Positions 10,871-22,150 of a stretch of DNA of 64,000 nt are shown one piece after another; position 1 is the first letter of the stretch; every line of letters starts with the position of its first letter. A program made the translations under genes and the position numbers. The DNA is from Bufo bufo (Eukaryota > Chordata > Amphibia > Anura > Bufonidae): the NCBI RefSeq assembly GCF_905171765.1, contig NC_053389.1, positions 745,427,146 through 745,491,145 of the forward strand, written 5' to 3'. Below the pieces are notes generated by a model, which saw nothing but the letters and a program-made list of their open reading frames with translations, searched no databases and was not told where the DNA came from.

Positions 10871-11335
10871 AGGGAGTCTTTCAGCACTTTTGTCAATACT
10901 AAACTCCTGACAGCACCAAGTAGGGGATGGAGAGATCAGTACAAACATACGGTACCTTTTGTGGAGCTTTCATTAAGAAGAGTAGTGTGAATATGAAGTT
11001 TTATTATGCCAGGTAATGCTCCTGCAAGTGCACTGGAGGTAGGGCTTGACTTTCAAGTGCTCTCTTCATAGCCACTCCTCTGTGCTTTGAGTGACAACTG
11101 TAGCATCCAACCAGACAAAAGGGGATGGGCTATGAAGCAGCTCAATGCAGGGTGAACATAACAGTGACGCTCTGTCTCCAGAACACCTATAGGAGCAGAA
11201 TCTAGCAGAATGAAAATTCATTTTTCCATTACTCCTTATAATAAAGCTCCATAAAAGGTAAGTTTGCCCCGGGCTCCCTAGTCCATGCCTAGTGCCTTCA
11301 GGTTTAGCATGGTCAAAACTGCTAACAGCCTCCCT
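10871..11335. mobile_element. TTAA-flanked MITE
   Basis: TTAA at 10867-10870 and 11336-11339 bracket ends AGGGAGTCTTTCAGCAC and GCTAACAGCCTCCCT, which are partly inverted copies. The interior is not strongly palindromic except for complementary words around 11070-11160. A T2/Kolobok or piggyBac-type nonautonomous element is the best guess. Confidence 0.6.
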
Positions 11336-11362
11336 TTAATACATTGTCAGTTCTGCATTTAA

Positions 11363-11800
11363 TTGAGTCTGTCACCAGTGACATCCACGTGTAACCAAGA
11401 GCAGGGTAGAATGAGCTTTTCTCACCTGATTACAGTGCTGCCCTTGGTTAGTTGGTTCGCATTTCCACTGCAAAAAAAATCCTTTTTTTAGCAATATTCA
11501 TATGAGGCTTTAGTGCAGCGAGGGCTCCATTGGTCTTGTTGCATTCAAGCCCCATGTGTCTCTCTTGTCAGCCCTTTCCTTGGACCACTAATCGGTAGAG
11601 AGAGGAGTAGGGTTTGAATGCAACAAGAGAAATGACGACGCCCTCGCTGCACTAAAGCATTATATATACAGTATATTGCCCAAAAAAATTTGAACTTCTT
11701 TGCAGGGGAATCTACAAACCAAGGACAGCATTGTATTTAGGAAAACTGATTTGACACTGCCCTTTGGTTACATTGGGATGTCACCGATCACAGACTCCCT
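11363..11800. mobile_element. TTAA-flanked palindromic MITE
   Basis: TTAA at 11359-11362 and 11801-11804 flank ends TTGAGTCTGTCACCAG and CACAGACTCCCT. The element is palindromic along much of its length. GCTTTAGTGCAGCGAGGG near 11508 is mirrored by CCCTCGCTGCACTAAAGC near 11641, and TGTTGCATTCAA by TTGAATGCAACA. Confidence 0.7.
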
Positions 11801-11804
11801 TTAA

Positions 11805-12287
11805 GCTGAAGAGTCTTCAGTAATCTGAGATTTCCAGGTTGCTAGGCATATGTTTTCTGACAATTACATTGGAAACATTGGTTGTTAGGCAGAGTATCCC
11901 TAGCAATCTGACAGCAGAGAAGGGGCAAAACAACTTGGTTACTATTTCTGGGTAAAAAAAACTGAATATTTTTTTCACATATCATGGAAATTTTGGCTGC
12001 TAGGCTGTGGGGATTCTTTTTTTCTATGTTTTCCCATCAAGAGAATAAAGAAAGCGGTTTGTTTCCCCTCTTTTATCTTTCCATAATCCTTGGGCTAATT
12101 TCTCTACCTCTACAATTCCATTCCTTTTGGATCCCCTGGGGAACTCTACTTCCTGGCCTTTCTCGACACGCAGGAAATGACCACTGATCCAGTCGCTAGA
12201 CAGAGTAGTGTTACTCGCTAGATGTATGTTTTTTTTTTTTACATTCTGTTATAGCATTCTGACCCTTTAAAAATAATATTGTATTAT
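11805..12287. other. No gene recognised
   Basis: AT-rich sequence containing a short partial inverted repeat (GTTGCTAGGCATA and TAGCAATCTGACAG regions) but no gene or element that I can name. Confidence 0.3.
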
Positions 12288-12291
12288 CCGG

Positions 12292-13067
12292 TGTGGTAAT
12301 GGGAACAGTGCTGGAAGGTGTGTTGTCCCACTTCAGGTACCTCAGATGAGTGAGACAGATAAAATCCAGAGAGTGGCAGTAGTCTCAGCAAAGCATAGTT
12401 TGCTGAGACATTTCTGTATACATTTTCTGGGCTGTATTTTACTTGGACTGGTGGCTAGGCTTGGTAGAGGGAGTTCCCAGTCCACACCCTTCCAGTACGG
12501 GTTTTCCTTTCTACCTGAGGTGATCGCAGGTGAGGTCTGCTGTAATCAGGCTTACATAAATTGCCTCAGAGTAGGTCAGTCTGAGGAGGGAGAGTGTTTT
12601 GTGAAGCAGAGGCTCTGTGTGTGATCTCAGTCAGGAGGACTGAGGGGCCACAAGGCTTTGAATAGCCTGAGGTTTGGAGGACCTAGCGACACCTAGAGAA
12701 CGAGGGTTGCACGCCCAGCGTCTGGAGGACTACTGGGCCACACTCCCCCAAAAGGTACTGGAGTTGCCACAGCCTGGAGGCTGCAGTATTGATGTTGGCT
12801 GTGGAAAGCCGCATATAATGTCCATGTGTGAACTGTGCTCTATGAGTGAGGTAGGGACATATTTTGTTTAGGTAGCACCTAGACGGGCAGGAGTTTATTT
12901 GTGTTTTAAGTGTTGGCGGTGCGGGAACCTCACCCCACCCAGTGATGTATAACTGGACTATCCTTTATAAGAAGACTGTCAAAATAAATGCACAGTTTGG
13001 ACATGAAAATCCGTTGTCTAGTGAGATATCTGTGAGTGTGACCCCTGAAAAGAGACGATCCCTTACA
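12292..13067 (+). mobile_element. Candidate solo LTR
   Basis: It begins TGTGGTAATGGG and ends CCCTTACA. CCGG occurs immediately before (12288-12291) and after (13068-13071), consistent with a 4-bp target duplication. An AATAAA at about 12983 lies near the 3' end, as in the R region of an LTR. The open frames inside (12346-12624, 12674-12871) have no recognisable motif. A 4-bp match could arise by chance, so this is less secure than the LTR at 8917-9408. Confidence 0.5.
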
Positions 13068-13071
13068 CCGG

Positions 13072-14785
13072 GAAAGTTATATGATAGGTTCTGGGAACTC
13101 ATCAAGTGTCTAAAATGTAATGTTGATATGTGCAAGATAATGCAAGAGCAAAATATAAAATCAGTGATACAGTCCTAACCTCAGTATCTGAGGAAAGGAA
13201 TTTAGGGGTCCTTATTTGAGAAGACTTAAAGGTAGGCAGACAATGTCATAGAGCAGCAGGAAATGCTAGCAGAATGCTTGGGTGTATAGCAAGAGGAATT
13301 ACCAGTAGAAAGAGGGAGGTGCTCATGCCGCTCTACAGAGCACTAGTGAGACCTCATTTGGAGTATTGTGCTCAGTACTGGAGACCATATCTCCAGAAGG
13401 ATATTGATACTTTGGAGAGAGTTCAGAGAAGAGCTACTAAACTAGTACATGGATTGCAGGATAAAACTTACCAGGAAAGATTAAGGCCTCTTTCAGGCGG
13501 GCGTTGCGGGAAAAGGTGCGGGAGCGTTGCGGGAACATGCACGATTTTTCCGCGCGAGTGCAAAACATTGTAATGCGTTTTGCATGCGCGTGAGAAAAAT
13601 CGTGCATGTTTGGTACCCAAACCCGAACTTCTTCACAGAAGTTCGGGCTTGGGATCGGTGTTCTGTAGATTGTATTATTTTCCCTTATAACATGGTTATA
13701 AGGGAAAATAATAGCATTCTGAATACAGAATGCATAGTAAAATAGCGCTGGAGGGGTTAAAAAAATAATAATAATTTAACTCACCTTAGTCCACTTGATC
13801 GCGCAGCCCGGCATCTCTTCTGTCTCCTTCTTTGCTGATTGCAGGAACAGGACCTGTGGTGATGTCACTCCGGTCATCACATGGTCCATCACATGATCCA
13901 TCACCATGGTAAAAGATCATGTGATGACCGGAGTGACATCACCACAGGTCCTGTTGCTGCACACAGCTAAGATGAAGACAGAAGGAGATGCCGGGCTGCG
14001 CGATCAAGGGGATTAAGGTGAGTTAAATTTTAATTTTTTTATTTTTAACCCCTCCAGTGCTATTTTACTATGCATTCTGTATTCAGAATGCTATTATTTT
14101 CCCTTATAACCATGTTATAAGGGGAAATAATAATGATCGGGTCTCCATCCCCATCGTCTCCTAGCAACCATGCGTGAAAATCGCACCGCAACCCCCCCTG
14201 CGTTGCATGAAAAACGCAGAATATAAAGCATGCTGCGATTTTCCCGCAACACACAAGTGATGCGTGAAAATCACCGCTCATGTGAACAGCCCCATAGAAA
14301 TGAATGGGTTGGCATTCAGTGCGGGTGCAATACATTCAACTCACGCATCGCATCCGCGCGGAATACTCCCCCGTGTGAAAGGGGCCTAAAGGACCTTAAC
14401 ATGTATAGCTTGGAAGAAAGACGAGACAGAGGGGATATGATAGAAACTTTTAAATACATAAAGGGAATCAACAAGGTAAAAGAAGAGAGAATATTTAAAA
14501 GAAGAAAAACTGCTACAAGAGGACATAGTTTTAAATTAGAGGGGCAAAGGTTTAACAGTAATATCAGGAAGTATTACTTTACTGAGAGAGTAGTGGATGC
14601 ATGGAATAGCCTTCCTGCAGAAGTGGTAGCTGCAAATACAGTGAAGGAGTTTAAGCATGCATGGGATAGGCATAAGGCCATCCTTCATATAAGATAGGGC
14701 CGGGGGCTATCCATAATACTCAGTATATTGGGCAGACTAGATGGGCCAAATGGTTCTTATCTGCCGACACATTCTATGTTTCTAT
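13072..14785 (+). pseudogene. CR1 LINE second copy, 5' truncated and split
   Basis: This copy carries only the C-terminal third of the CR1 ORF2. It can be followed beside the first copy (6882-8736) through ASRMLGC, LEYCAQYWRPYLQKD and ERVQRRATKLVHGLQ up to 13484. It resumes at 14387 with LKDLNMYSLEERRDRGDMIE and runs to WNSLPAEVVAANTVKEF and HIR-stop at 14697, then the 3' end GGGCAGACTAGATGGGCC and TTCTATG repeats. The 902-bp interruption is the Harbinger-like element 13485-14386. A stop and frameshifts occur between 13120 and 13270. Confidence 0.85.
13485..14386. mobile_element. Harbinger-like element with a large inner palindrome
   Basis: It is inserted in the CR1 copy with TAA on both sides (13482-13484, 14387-14389). 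The ends are GGCCTCTTTCAGGCGGGCG and CCGTGTGAAAGGGGCC. A 3-bp TAA/TTA target duplication is characteristic of PIF/Harbinger elements. Inside, arms of about 200 bases (near 13672-13880 and 13925-14130) are inverted copies; both hold CCCTTATAACATGGTTATAA-type words and GGTGATGTCACTCCGGTCAT. The open frames ending NNSILNTECIVK on both strands are mirror images of this palindrome. Confidence 0.8.
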
Positions 14786-15331
14786 ATCTAGTTGTCTTTA
14801 GCTTTATGACAGGTGTACTGTGTGACATGTTTGCTGAAAACCAAAAGCAAAAAATTCAAATGGGTAAAAATTGGTTCAACTAACATTTCTGCAATAATGA
14901 TTCAATAAGCAATCATGTTAGATTGTTTCAAGCAATTTAGACTTATTAGCGTTTCATTGTGTAAGGTTTTATATTGACTTGGATTTCCACAAATTATGTG
15001 ATTAGCCATACCACCTTAACAGCTACTACTGTAAAGGTAAAATAAGGTTTGCTTTTTAGTCTATAATAGCTAATTCTGCAAATAATGTGTGAAAAAAATG
15101 GTCATCCCCATCACTTCTCAATTTAGTATATATATTATGCCTATAGATTAACACATAAAAATATTTTTTTTCCTATATGAGAAGAATATATGAAACTAAT
15201 GGTTCCTATCAAATAAAGGAAACCAAATCCTATGAATTCAGCTGCAGCTATCATTATAATTTTTGAGCCCTGCTTGTTTTCTTTGGACAAGCTGAACCAT
15301 CTCCATGGTAGACTACATTTAGAACTTTGGG
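14786..15331. other. No recognisable feature
   Basis: AT-rich, apparently unique sequence between the CR1 end and the palindromic MITE at 15335. I see no coding frame, tandem repeat or transposon end. Confidence 0.4.
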
Positions 15332-15334
15332 TAA

Positions 15335-15641
15335 GGCCGAATGCACACGGCCGTGGAACACGGACGTGAGCGGTCCGTGTTATCCCGGCCTGGCATCCCG
15401 CTGACAGCAGGAGCGCACGGCGTCATTGATTGCCATGGCGCCGTGTGCTTCATGCCGCCACTGCACTACAGTAATACACTCGTATGATCTATACGAGTGT
15501 ATTACTGTAGTGCAGCGACGGCATGAAGCGCACGCCGTCATAGCAACCAATGACGCCGTGCGCTCCTGCTGTCAGCAGGATGCCAGGCCGGGATAACACG
15601 GACCGCTCACGTCCGTGTTCCACGGCCGTGTGCATTCGGCC
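15335..15641. mobile_element. Near-perfect hairpin MITE (Harbinger-like)
   Basis: Almost the whole element is one inverted repeat with arms of about 150 bases and only a handful of mismatches, centred near 15488 (ACTCGTATGATCTATACGAGT region). The ends are GGCCGAATGCACACGGCCGT and its exact complement, flanked by TAA at 15332-15334 and 15642-15644. TAA duplication and GGCC ends match the element at 13485-14386. A transcript across it would fold into a long hairpin. Confidence 0.85.
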
Positions 15642-15694
15642 TAAGCCTGTACATTCAATAGACAGAGGAGAGTACCACTCAGCATGCAGCTTAA

Positions 15695-15990
15695 AGGGAA
15701 CCTATCACCTCCTAAATGCATGTAAACCCGCGAGCAGCACCTCAGCGTAGTCCGCCCAGTGATACTAAGCATACTTTAAATCCTGCAGTCCGATGCTGCA
15801 TAAGGTCAGAAAATGATCTTTTATCCTCCGTCCGCGCTAATTTGCATGTCAGCTTGAAGTCAAGTGGGCAGCGCCTCCTTGCTTCAAGTCAAGATAACCA
15901 CGCCCCCTCATTCCTTTGAGTGACAGCCCGCAATTTGGCTTTGCTTTCCCAAGTCTCGCGCATGTGCGTTGCCCTCTGTTTCACTGAGCG
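15695..15990. mobile_element. TTAA-type MITE, left end only
   Basis: TTAA at 15691-15694 precedes AGGGAACCTATCACC, a start resembling the other TTAA-flanked MITEs in the window. No matching right end is found before the hAT coding remnant begins, so it appears truncated. The junction position is approximate. Confidence 0.45.
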
Positions 15991-17379
15991 ATCCAATAGG
16001 TGGGCCGAACTCCTGGGTCCACAACCAGTGTCTGTGGGTCACACCACTGCCTCCTTTTCCCCTGTGTTACGTGCTGGCCAATCCCTTGTCCAAGACACAG
16101 GCCCGGATGCCTCCCGACTCCCGCCATGCACCTGGACCTTCGCAAGCACCATCAGCTAGCACATCCACTTCTGTGTCCCAGAGCAGCGTACAGATGTCTA
16201 TACTCCAGGCATTTGAACGAAAGCACAAATACCCAGCTACCCACCCACAGACCATAGCACTAAATGTGCACCTTTTTAGGCTTGAAGACACTGAGGCCTT
16301 TCGCAGCCTAATAGCGGCGGCTGTCCCGCAGTACTCTGTCTCCAGCCGCCAATATTTTTCACGGTGTGCAGTCCCAGCCTTACACCAACATGTGTCCCAT
16401 AACATCACCCGTGCCTTGATCAACGCACTTATTGGGAAGGTACACTTAACGACTGACACATGAACAAGTGCTTTTGGCCAGGGACGCTACATTTCCCTGA
16501 TGGCACACTAGGTGAATGTTGTTGAGGCCGGGAGTGAGTCGTACCCTGGGATGGCACAGGTGCTATCGACGCCAAGGATTGCAGACCCTACTTCCATCAG
16601 AGTTTCTGCCACCACCTACGTTAGTGGCTGCAACCCCTCCTTCTCCTCCTCTGCCTCCTGCTCCACTTCCACCTCTGAATTATCATCTTGCAGCACCAGT
16701 CAGCCATCAGTCAGTAGCTGGAAGCAGTGTAGCACTGCAGTGGGGAAGCGGCAAAAGGCCGTGTTTAAACTGATCTGCTTAGGTGACAAATAGAGATGGC
16801 CTTGCAGTTCGCCCGGCGGTCGTTTCCCGGCGAGCTTTGCGTGTTCGCAATTTGCCGAACATGCGAACATATGGAGATATTCGCGCCCGCCATATTCTTT
16901 TACATTGTGAAGAACTTTGACCCATGACACATCCATCAGGTGGTACAGGACAGCCAATTGAGGCGTTTCAGCACATGGACATACCCGCTACCCAGTGGCA
17001 TGCCCAGGGAGGGGAGGGGGGGCGGTCCGCCCCGGGTGCCGACTCTCATGGGGGTGCCAGCAGCCCCAGAAGCAATAAGCGCTTCCATCAATACAGATGG
17101 AAGCGCTCATTGCTAAAGTGCTGACACCCACATACTGCGGCGGGGCAGGGAGTGGAGTGCATAGTTCCCTGCCCCGCCGTCGATCACCGCCATAGGCTTC
17201 AGGCCTAGTAGGCCAGAAGCCTATGCGGTAGTGAAATCCCGGCTGACGTCATCGCGCACGCCTGTGTCGGGATTCAGCAGCACAGTGCCGGGACTCTGCG
17301 AGCAAGCGCAGGTAAGTATTTAGCTTTTATTTTTATTTTTATTTTTTTTCATTTATGTGCCAACTTTGGGGGACATGAG

Positions 17380-17960
17380 GGGGCCGGGGTGCACACAGGA
17401 GGACTTTTTGGGGGGGGAAATATGCTGGGATACTGTGTGGGGGCAAATTACTATATGGGCCATGTGGGGGACACTACTGTGTGGGGGAAGCATGGGGGAC
17501 ACTACTATGTGGGGGACACTACTGTGTGGGGGAAGTCTGGGGGACACTACTGTGTGGGGGGCAGCGTAAGGGACACTTCTGTGTGGGGGCAGCGTGAGGG
17601 ACACTACTGTGTGGGGGCAGCATGAAGGACACTACTGTGTGGGGAACACTTCCTTGTGGGGGGCAGCGGGGGGGACACTACTGTGTGGGGGGCAGCGTGG
17701 GGGACACTACTGTGTGGGGGACACTACTGTGTGGGGGGCAGCATGGGGGACACTGCTGTGTGGGGGACACTACTGTGTGGGGGGCAGCATGGGGGACACT
17801 GCTGTGTGGGGAGCAGCGTGGGGGACACTGCTGTGTGGGTGGCAGCGTGGGGGACACTGCTGTGTGGGTGGCAGCGTGGGGGACACTACTGTGTGGGGGC
17901 AGTGTGGGGAAATTACTGTGTGGGAGGCAGCGTGGAGGACGTTGCTATTGGGAGGCACTG
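17380..17960. repeat. Minisatellite, units of about 26-29 bp
   Basis: About twenty degenerate units of GGGGGACACTACTGTGTGGG, with or without an inserted GGCAGCGTG. All long frames here (repeats of GHYCVGG-like or DTTVWG-like peptides) are translations of the array. Confidence 0.9.
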
Positions 17961-18088
17961 AAGGGGCCATTCTATTATTTCTGGGGACACTATACAGGGA
18001 TTATTACCTGGAGCACAATATAGGGTGTTATTATTACTGGGGGCACTCTAGGGGACATTATACCTGCTGTAAACACTATAGGGAGATT

Positions 18089-18226
18089 TGGGGTAATTTA
18101 TCCAACTGGTATAAAGTAGAACTGGGTTAGTTGCCCATAGCAGCCAATCAGATTCCACCTTTCATATTTGACAGCTTTTTTTTGAAATCCAGTTCTACTT
18201 TACACCAGTTTGATAAATGACCTCAA
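18089..18226. mobile_element. Small palindromic MITE
   Basis: The arms contain ACTGGTATAAAGTAGAACTG and the complement CAGTTCTACTTTACACCAGT, with GTTGCCCATAGCAGCCAATC between. It is the same family as the better-preserved copy at 26864-27038. Confidence 0.7.
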
Positions 18227-18989
18227 TTATGTCTATTAGGGTCACTATTTTTTCAGCAGTATAGTACCTGGGGCATTGGGGGGCACAACGGGCACAGTAT
18301 TGGGGGTGGCAGCAGGATGGCACTGTGGGGACACCAGGATGGGGAGGTTGATGGAAAAATTTTGAAATCTAACGTCTCTGTAGAGACGAGATGCGGCTAA
18401 AAGAATTTCTCATGGCGGTCTAACGGAGGAGAAGAGGAAAGAGAAGGTCTACATGACAGGAGATGTCCCTGGATGTAAGAGGTATGTGGTCAAGTATGGG
18501 GGAGGGGCAAACACCCTGGGCACGCCACTGCCCCTACCTTATAAATAAACCTGATCTGGCCGCCATTTTGCATTCAGTGTTTTGCCAGTGTAGGGAGAGG
18601 TTGCTGTGTGGAGCAGGGACAGGCTGTTAGGGACACCAAACGCTAGCTAATAGGGCCACAAAAGTCATTTTAAGGACTGGTATAGGTGTGATATCTAGGT
18701 GTGATATACTGAGGGTTGCGATATACTTATAATATACTTTTATAATGAGTCAAAAACACATAGATCTATATAGTGATCAACTGGAAGTCAGGGGCCTAGG
18801 GGCTAGGGGCTTACTAGGGCCATTTTTATATAGGGTAAGGTTCCGGATGGTGTCGCTCTTATCAGGGCGGGTGGTCTGTGGTTAGGCTATCAGGGCCAGA
18901 ATAACACCCCCCTGTAGGGCAATATCAGGGACAGTTCTTTGCCCACCCTGTCCTTCAATACCACATCATCATCTAGCCCAGGGATAGAT

Positions 18990-19315
18990 GTTTTTTGCCT
19001 TCCCTCTTGGATTCATCGATGTGCACTGGAACCCCCCGGATTGTGGTAGGACATGTCCACAAAATGGGTCTGCATCCGTTCCACAATTTTGCGGAACGGG
19101 TGCAGACCCATTCATTTTCAATGGGGCCGGAATGTGCTGTCCGCATCCGCGGATCCGCACTTCCGCATCTGTGCTTCCGTTTCCGCAAATTGCAGACAAG
19201 ATTAGGCATTTTCTATTATAGCGCCTGCGATGTGCGGTCCGCAAATTGCGGTATGCACATTGCCAGTGTCCGTGTTTTGCGTATCCGCAAAACACTTACG
19301 GACGTGTGAATGGAC
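18990..19315. mobile_element. Degenerate palindromic MITE
   Basis: It contains many complementary words such as AATGGGTCTGCATCCGTTCC and GGAACGGGTGCAGACCCATT, and a right end ACGGACGTGTGAATGGACCC. The frames on both strands reflect this self-complementarity. The left end is unclear. Related GTCCGCA-rich words occur at 25211-25560 and 26074-26621. Confidence 0.55.
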
Positions 19316-21582
19316 CCTCATAGTAACATTATTAAAGGTTACGTTTTATCTTTATGTATATTCTAATTGATTGCCTTTCCCTGTACAATATTATAATATA
19401 CTTTCTATGTTAGAAAGTATATTATAGTGCATTTGTATTGTGTGGATGTTGTTTGCGGTTCTGCTGCGATACTGCAGGTATATAGAGGGACAAGCGTTAT
19501 TGGAGCAAATAATTTTTACTGGTGTGATATACCAGTCGCCCCCCAAAAAACTGATTGAAGCGGGGTGTTATATACCAATATACTTTCTTTATAGTGCATT
19601 TGGGTACTGTATAGTGCATTTGCGCATACACGGATGCGAAAATTATATTGCTGATATTTCGCATTGAAAAAAATTATGAATGGAGATCGTAAATTCGAAT
19701 AATACATCTTTTATGTCACTGTCCATGTTGTGGGACTATTTGTGCACTTCTAGTAATTATTTCTTGGCTGCAAATACGAACTGAAGGTTTTTCCGGTTCG
19801 CCCGCCATTAAAATGAATGCGACCTGCTGCGAAATTGCGGTTCACAAACATTTGATTGTGTTCGCGCCATCGCATTCGCGAACCATCCTGGCAGATGTTC
19901 ATCCATCACTAGTGACAAACAGCTAACCACCGCAGAGCATGGTTGTGTCTGATAATGGCCGTAACTTGGTGGCGGCTTTGGAGCTCGGCAAGCTCAGACA
20001 CATCCCATGCCTAGCCCACGTCTTAAACATAGTGGTTCAGCGGTTTCTCAAAACTTACCCCAATTTGCCTGAGCTACTGGTGAAGGTGTGCCGCATGTGT
20101 TCCCATTTCTGCAAGTCATCGACAGCTTCCGCTGGTCTGGCAACGCTGCAGCAGCGCTTGCAATTGCCAGCTCATCAATTGTTGTGCGACGTGAGTACAC
20201 GCAGGAACTCCACGTTCCACATGTTGGCCAGGCTTTGTGGGCAGCAGAAGGCAGTAGTGGAATACAAGCTGCAACATGGTTGCCGCCTTTCGAGTCAGCA
20301 TCCACTGTTCACAAGCAACGAGTTGGCATTGATGTCTGACCTCTGTAAGGTTTTACGCAACTTTGAGGAATCAACACAGATGGTAAGCAGCGATAACGCT
20401 ATTATCAGCATAACCATCCCACTTCTGTGTCTACGCAAACACTCGCTAGTCACAATTAAGGATGATGCTTTGCATGTGCAAGAGGTGGAAATGGGGGAAG
20501 ACAGTACAGAGGGTGATAGCCAGACCACCCTCAGTTCGTCTTCTCAGCGTGAATTGGATGATGAGGAGGAGCAGGAGACGGTTGCCTCTGCTACAGAGGG
20601 TAGTACCCATGAAAGTTCTATTCAATCTGTTCAGCGTGGATGGGTAGAAGAGAAGGAAGAGGATGAGGAGATTGATAGTCATCCTCCTGATGAGAACAGC
20701 GAAGTCTTATCTGTTGGGACTCTGGCACATATGGCTGACTTTATGTTAGGCTGCCTTTCCCGTGACCCTCGCGTTGTACGCATTTTGGCCAACATCGATT
20801 ACTGGTTGTTCACCCTTCTCGACCCCTGCTACAAAGAGAACTTCTCATCTCTCATTCCTGTGGTGGAGAGGACAAACAAAATGGTGCAATACCAGAAGGT
20901 CCTTGTGGAAAAATTGCTCCAAAAATTTCCAGCTGACAACGCTGGATGCAGAGTACGTAGTTCCTTGGCCAACCGAGGAGGGGAGGCAAGGGGAACACAC
21001 AGCAGTTCCAACAGAGGCAGGGAAACACTCTCCAAGCCCTGGGACAGTTTTATGACATCCCGCAAGCCCCCTCAACCTGATGCGTGGCCTAGTGTCACAA
21101 GGAGGGAAACATTTTGGAAGATGGTGATGGAGTACGTAGCAGACCATGTCATTGTCATCAGTTATCCCTGTGTGCCTTAGAACTATTGCATGTTCAAGCT
21201 GGACACGTGGCATGAACTGGCGCTCTACGCCTTGGAGGTGCTGGCCTGCTCCGCCGCCAGCGATTTGTCAGAGAGTGTATTTAGTGCTGCTGGGGGCATA
21301 ATAACTGATAAGCGCATCCGCCTGTCAACTGAAAATGCTGACCGGTTGACTCTTATCAAAATGAACAAGGCCTGGATTGCCCCTGACTTCTCTACTCCAC
21401 CAGAGGAAAACGGCTGAACATAAAGGCACTCTAACTATGGCTTTTATGGTGTATTGAATACACTGTATTCCCATGCACCCCTTCCACCACTAAAAATAGT
21501 ATATGGTTTAATCTCCCTTTTCTCGTCCTCCTCCATCATATCAACATGCCTATTAAGCTGCCCTCGCTCCTTATGTTTAGAG

Positions 21583-22150
21583 GGTCAGCTCAGCAGCGGG
21601 CCCTTACCCATAATGTTTTAGAGGGTCACCAGCAGGCCTACACCCATAATGTTTTTGAGGGTCACCAGCAGGCACTCAACCATAATGTTTTAGAGGGTCA
21701 GCTCAGCAGCAGGCCCTCACCTCTAAATTTTTGGATGGTCAGCTCAGCAGCAGGCCCTTACCCATTTTTTTTTAGATGGTTAGTTCGGCAGCCGGCCCTC
21801 ATCCACAACATTTTTTAGATGCTCAGCTCGGCAGCAGGCCCTCGCCCATAATGTTTTAGATGGTCAGCTCGGCAGCAAGCCCTCGCCCATAATGTTTTAG
21901 ATGGTCAGCTCAGCAGCATGCCCTCACCCATAAAATGTTTTAGATGATCAGCTCGGCAGCAGGCCTTTGCCCACAAAATTTTTTAGATGGTTAGCTCGGC
22001 AGCAGGCCCTCAACCCCAATGTTTTAGATGGTCAGATCAGAAGCAGGCCGTTGCCCCTAATGTTTTAGAGGGTCACCAGCAGGCCCTTGCTCCTAATGTT
22101 TTTGAGGGTCAACAGCAGGCCAGCAATCATAATTTTTCAAGGGTGGCCAT
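21583..22150. repeat. Tandem repeat in hAT 3' region, unit about 42 bp
   Basis: About 13 degenerate copies of a unit containing TTTTAGATGGTCAGCTCGGC followed by AGCAGGCCCTCGCCCATAATG. The array lies directly downstream of the hAT coding relic that ends at 21417, so it belongs to that element's 3' untranslated part. The open frames inside are artefacts. Confidence 0.85.

Larger units (their letters stand above)
16993..18530. mobile_element. Nonautonomous hAT element with minisatellite
   Basis: The ends CAGTGGCATGCCCAGGG and CCCTGGGCACGCCACTG are inverted copies. The flanks CCGCTACC (16985-16992) and CCCCTACC (18531-18538) match at seven of eight positions. A GC-rich left segment ends with a CAGGTAAGTA-like word near 17308, followed by T-rich sequence and then the GGGGGACACTACTGTGTG minisatellite. 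A small MITE is nested at about 18089-18226. Confidence 0.8.
16791..19911. mobile_element. Nonautonomous hAT element, TAGAGATG/CATCACTA ends
   Basis: GTGACAAA is duplicated exactly at 16783-16790 and 19912-19919. The left end TAGAGATGGCC and right end CCATCACTA match, in reverse orientation, the ends of the element at 46100-50363 (TAGTGATG and GGCCATCTCTA). The subterminal GTTCGCCCGGCG / GGCGAAC-rich sequence is also shared. It contains a second hAT element (16993-18530), a promoter-proximal-like region at about 18540-18980 and a MITE near 18990-19315. It interrupts the hAT transposase relic. Confidence 0.85.
16000..21417 (+). pseudogene. hAT transposase relic (third hAT), split by insertion
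   Basis: Coding sequence lies at about 16000-16790 and 19912-21417. The first part holds ILQAFERKHKYPATHP, AVPQYSVSSRQYFSRCAVPA and GKVHLTTDT, the run leading to the first catalytic Asp. Two stops follow, where the better copy at 50656 has Trp: TGA at 16461-16463 and TAG near 16510. The second part begins in MVVSDNGRNLVAALE, then HIPCLAHVLNIVVQRFLKTY, an NSTFHMLARL block, a long acidic linker, LLDPCYKEN and, after a TAG at 21178-21180, the C-terminal hAT dimerisation motif SESVFSAAGGIITDKR with RLTLIKMNKAW. The BED finger and N-terminus are missing. The intervening 3121 bp are a hAT derivative with an 8-bp duplication. Confidence 0.85.

Noticed and set aside
17353..18130. Overlapping plus-strand frames with Gly/Trp/Cys repeats
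   Set aside because: Translation of the GACACTACTGTGTGGGG minisatellite inside a hAT element.
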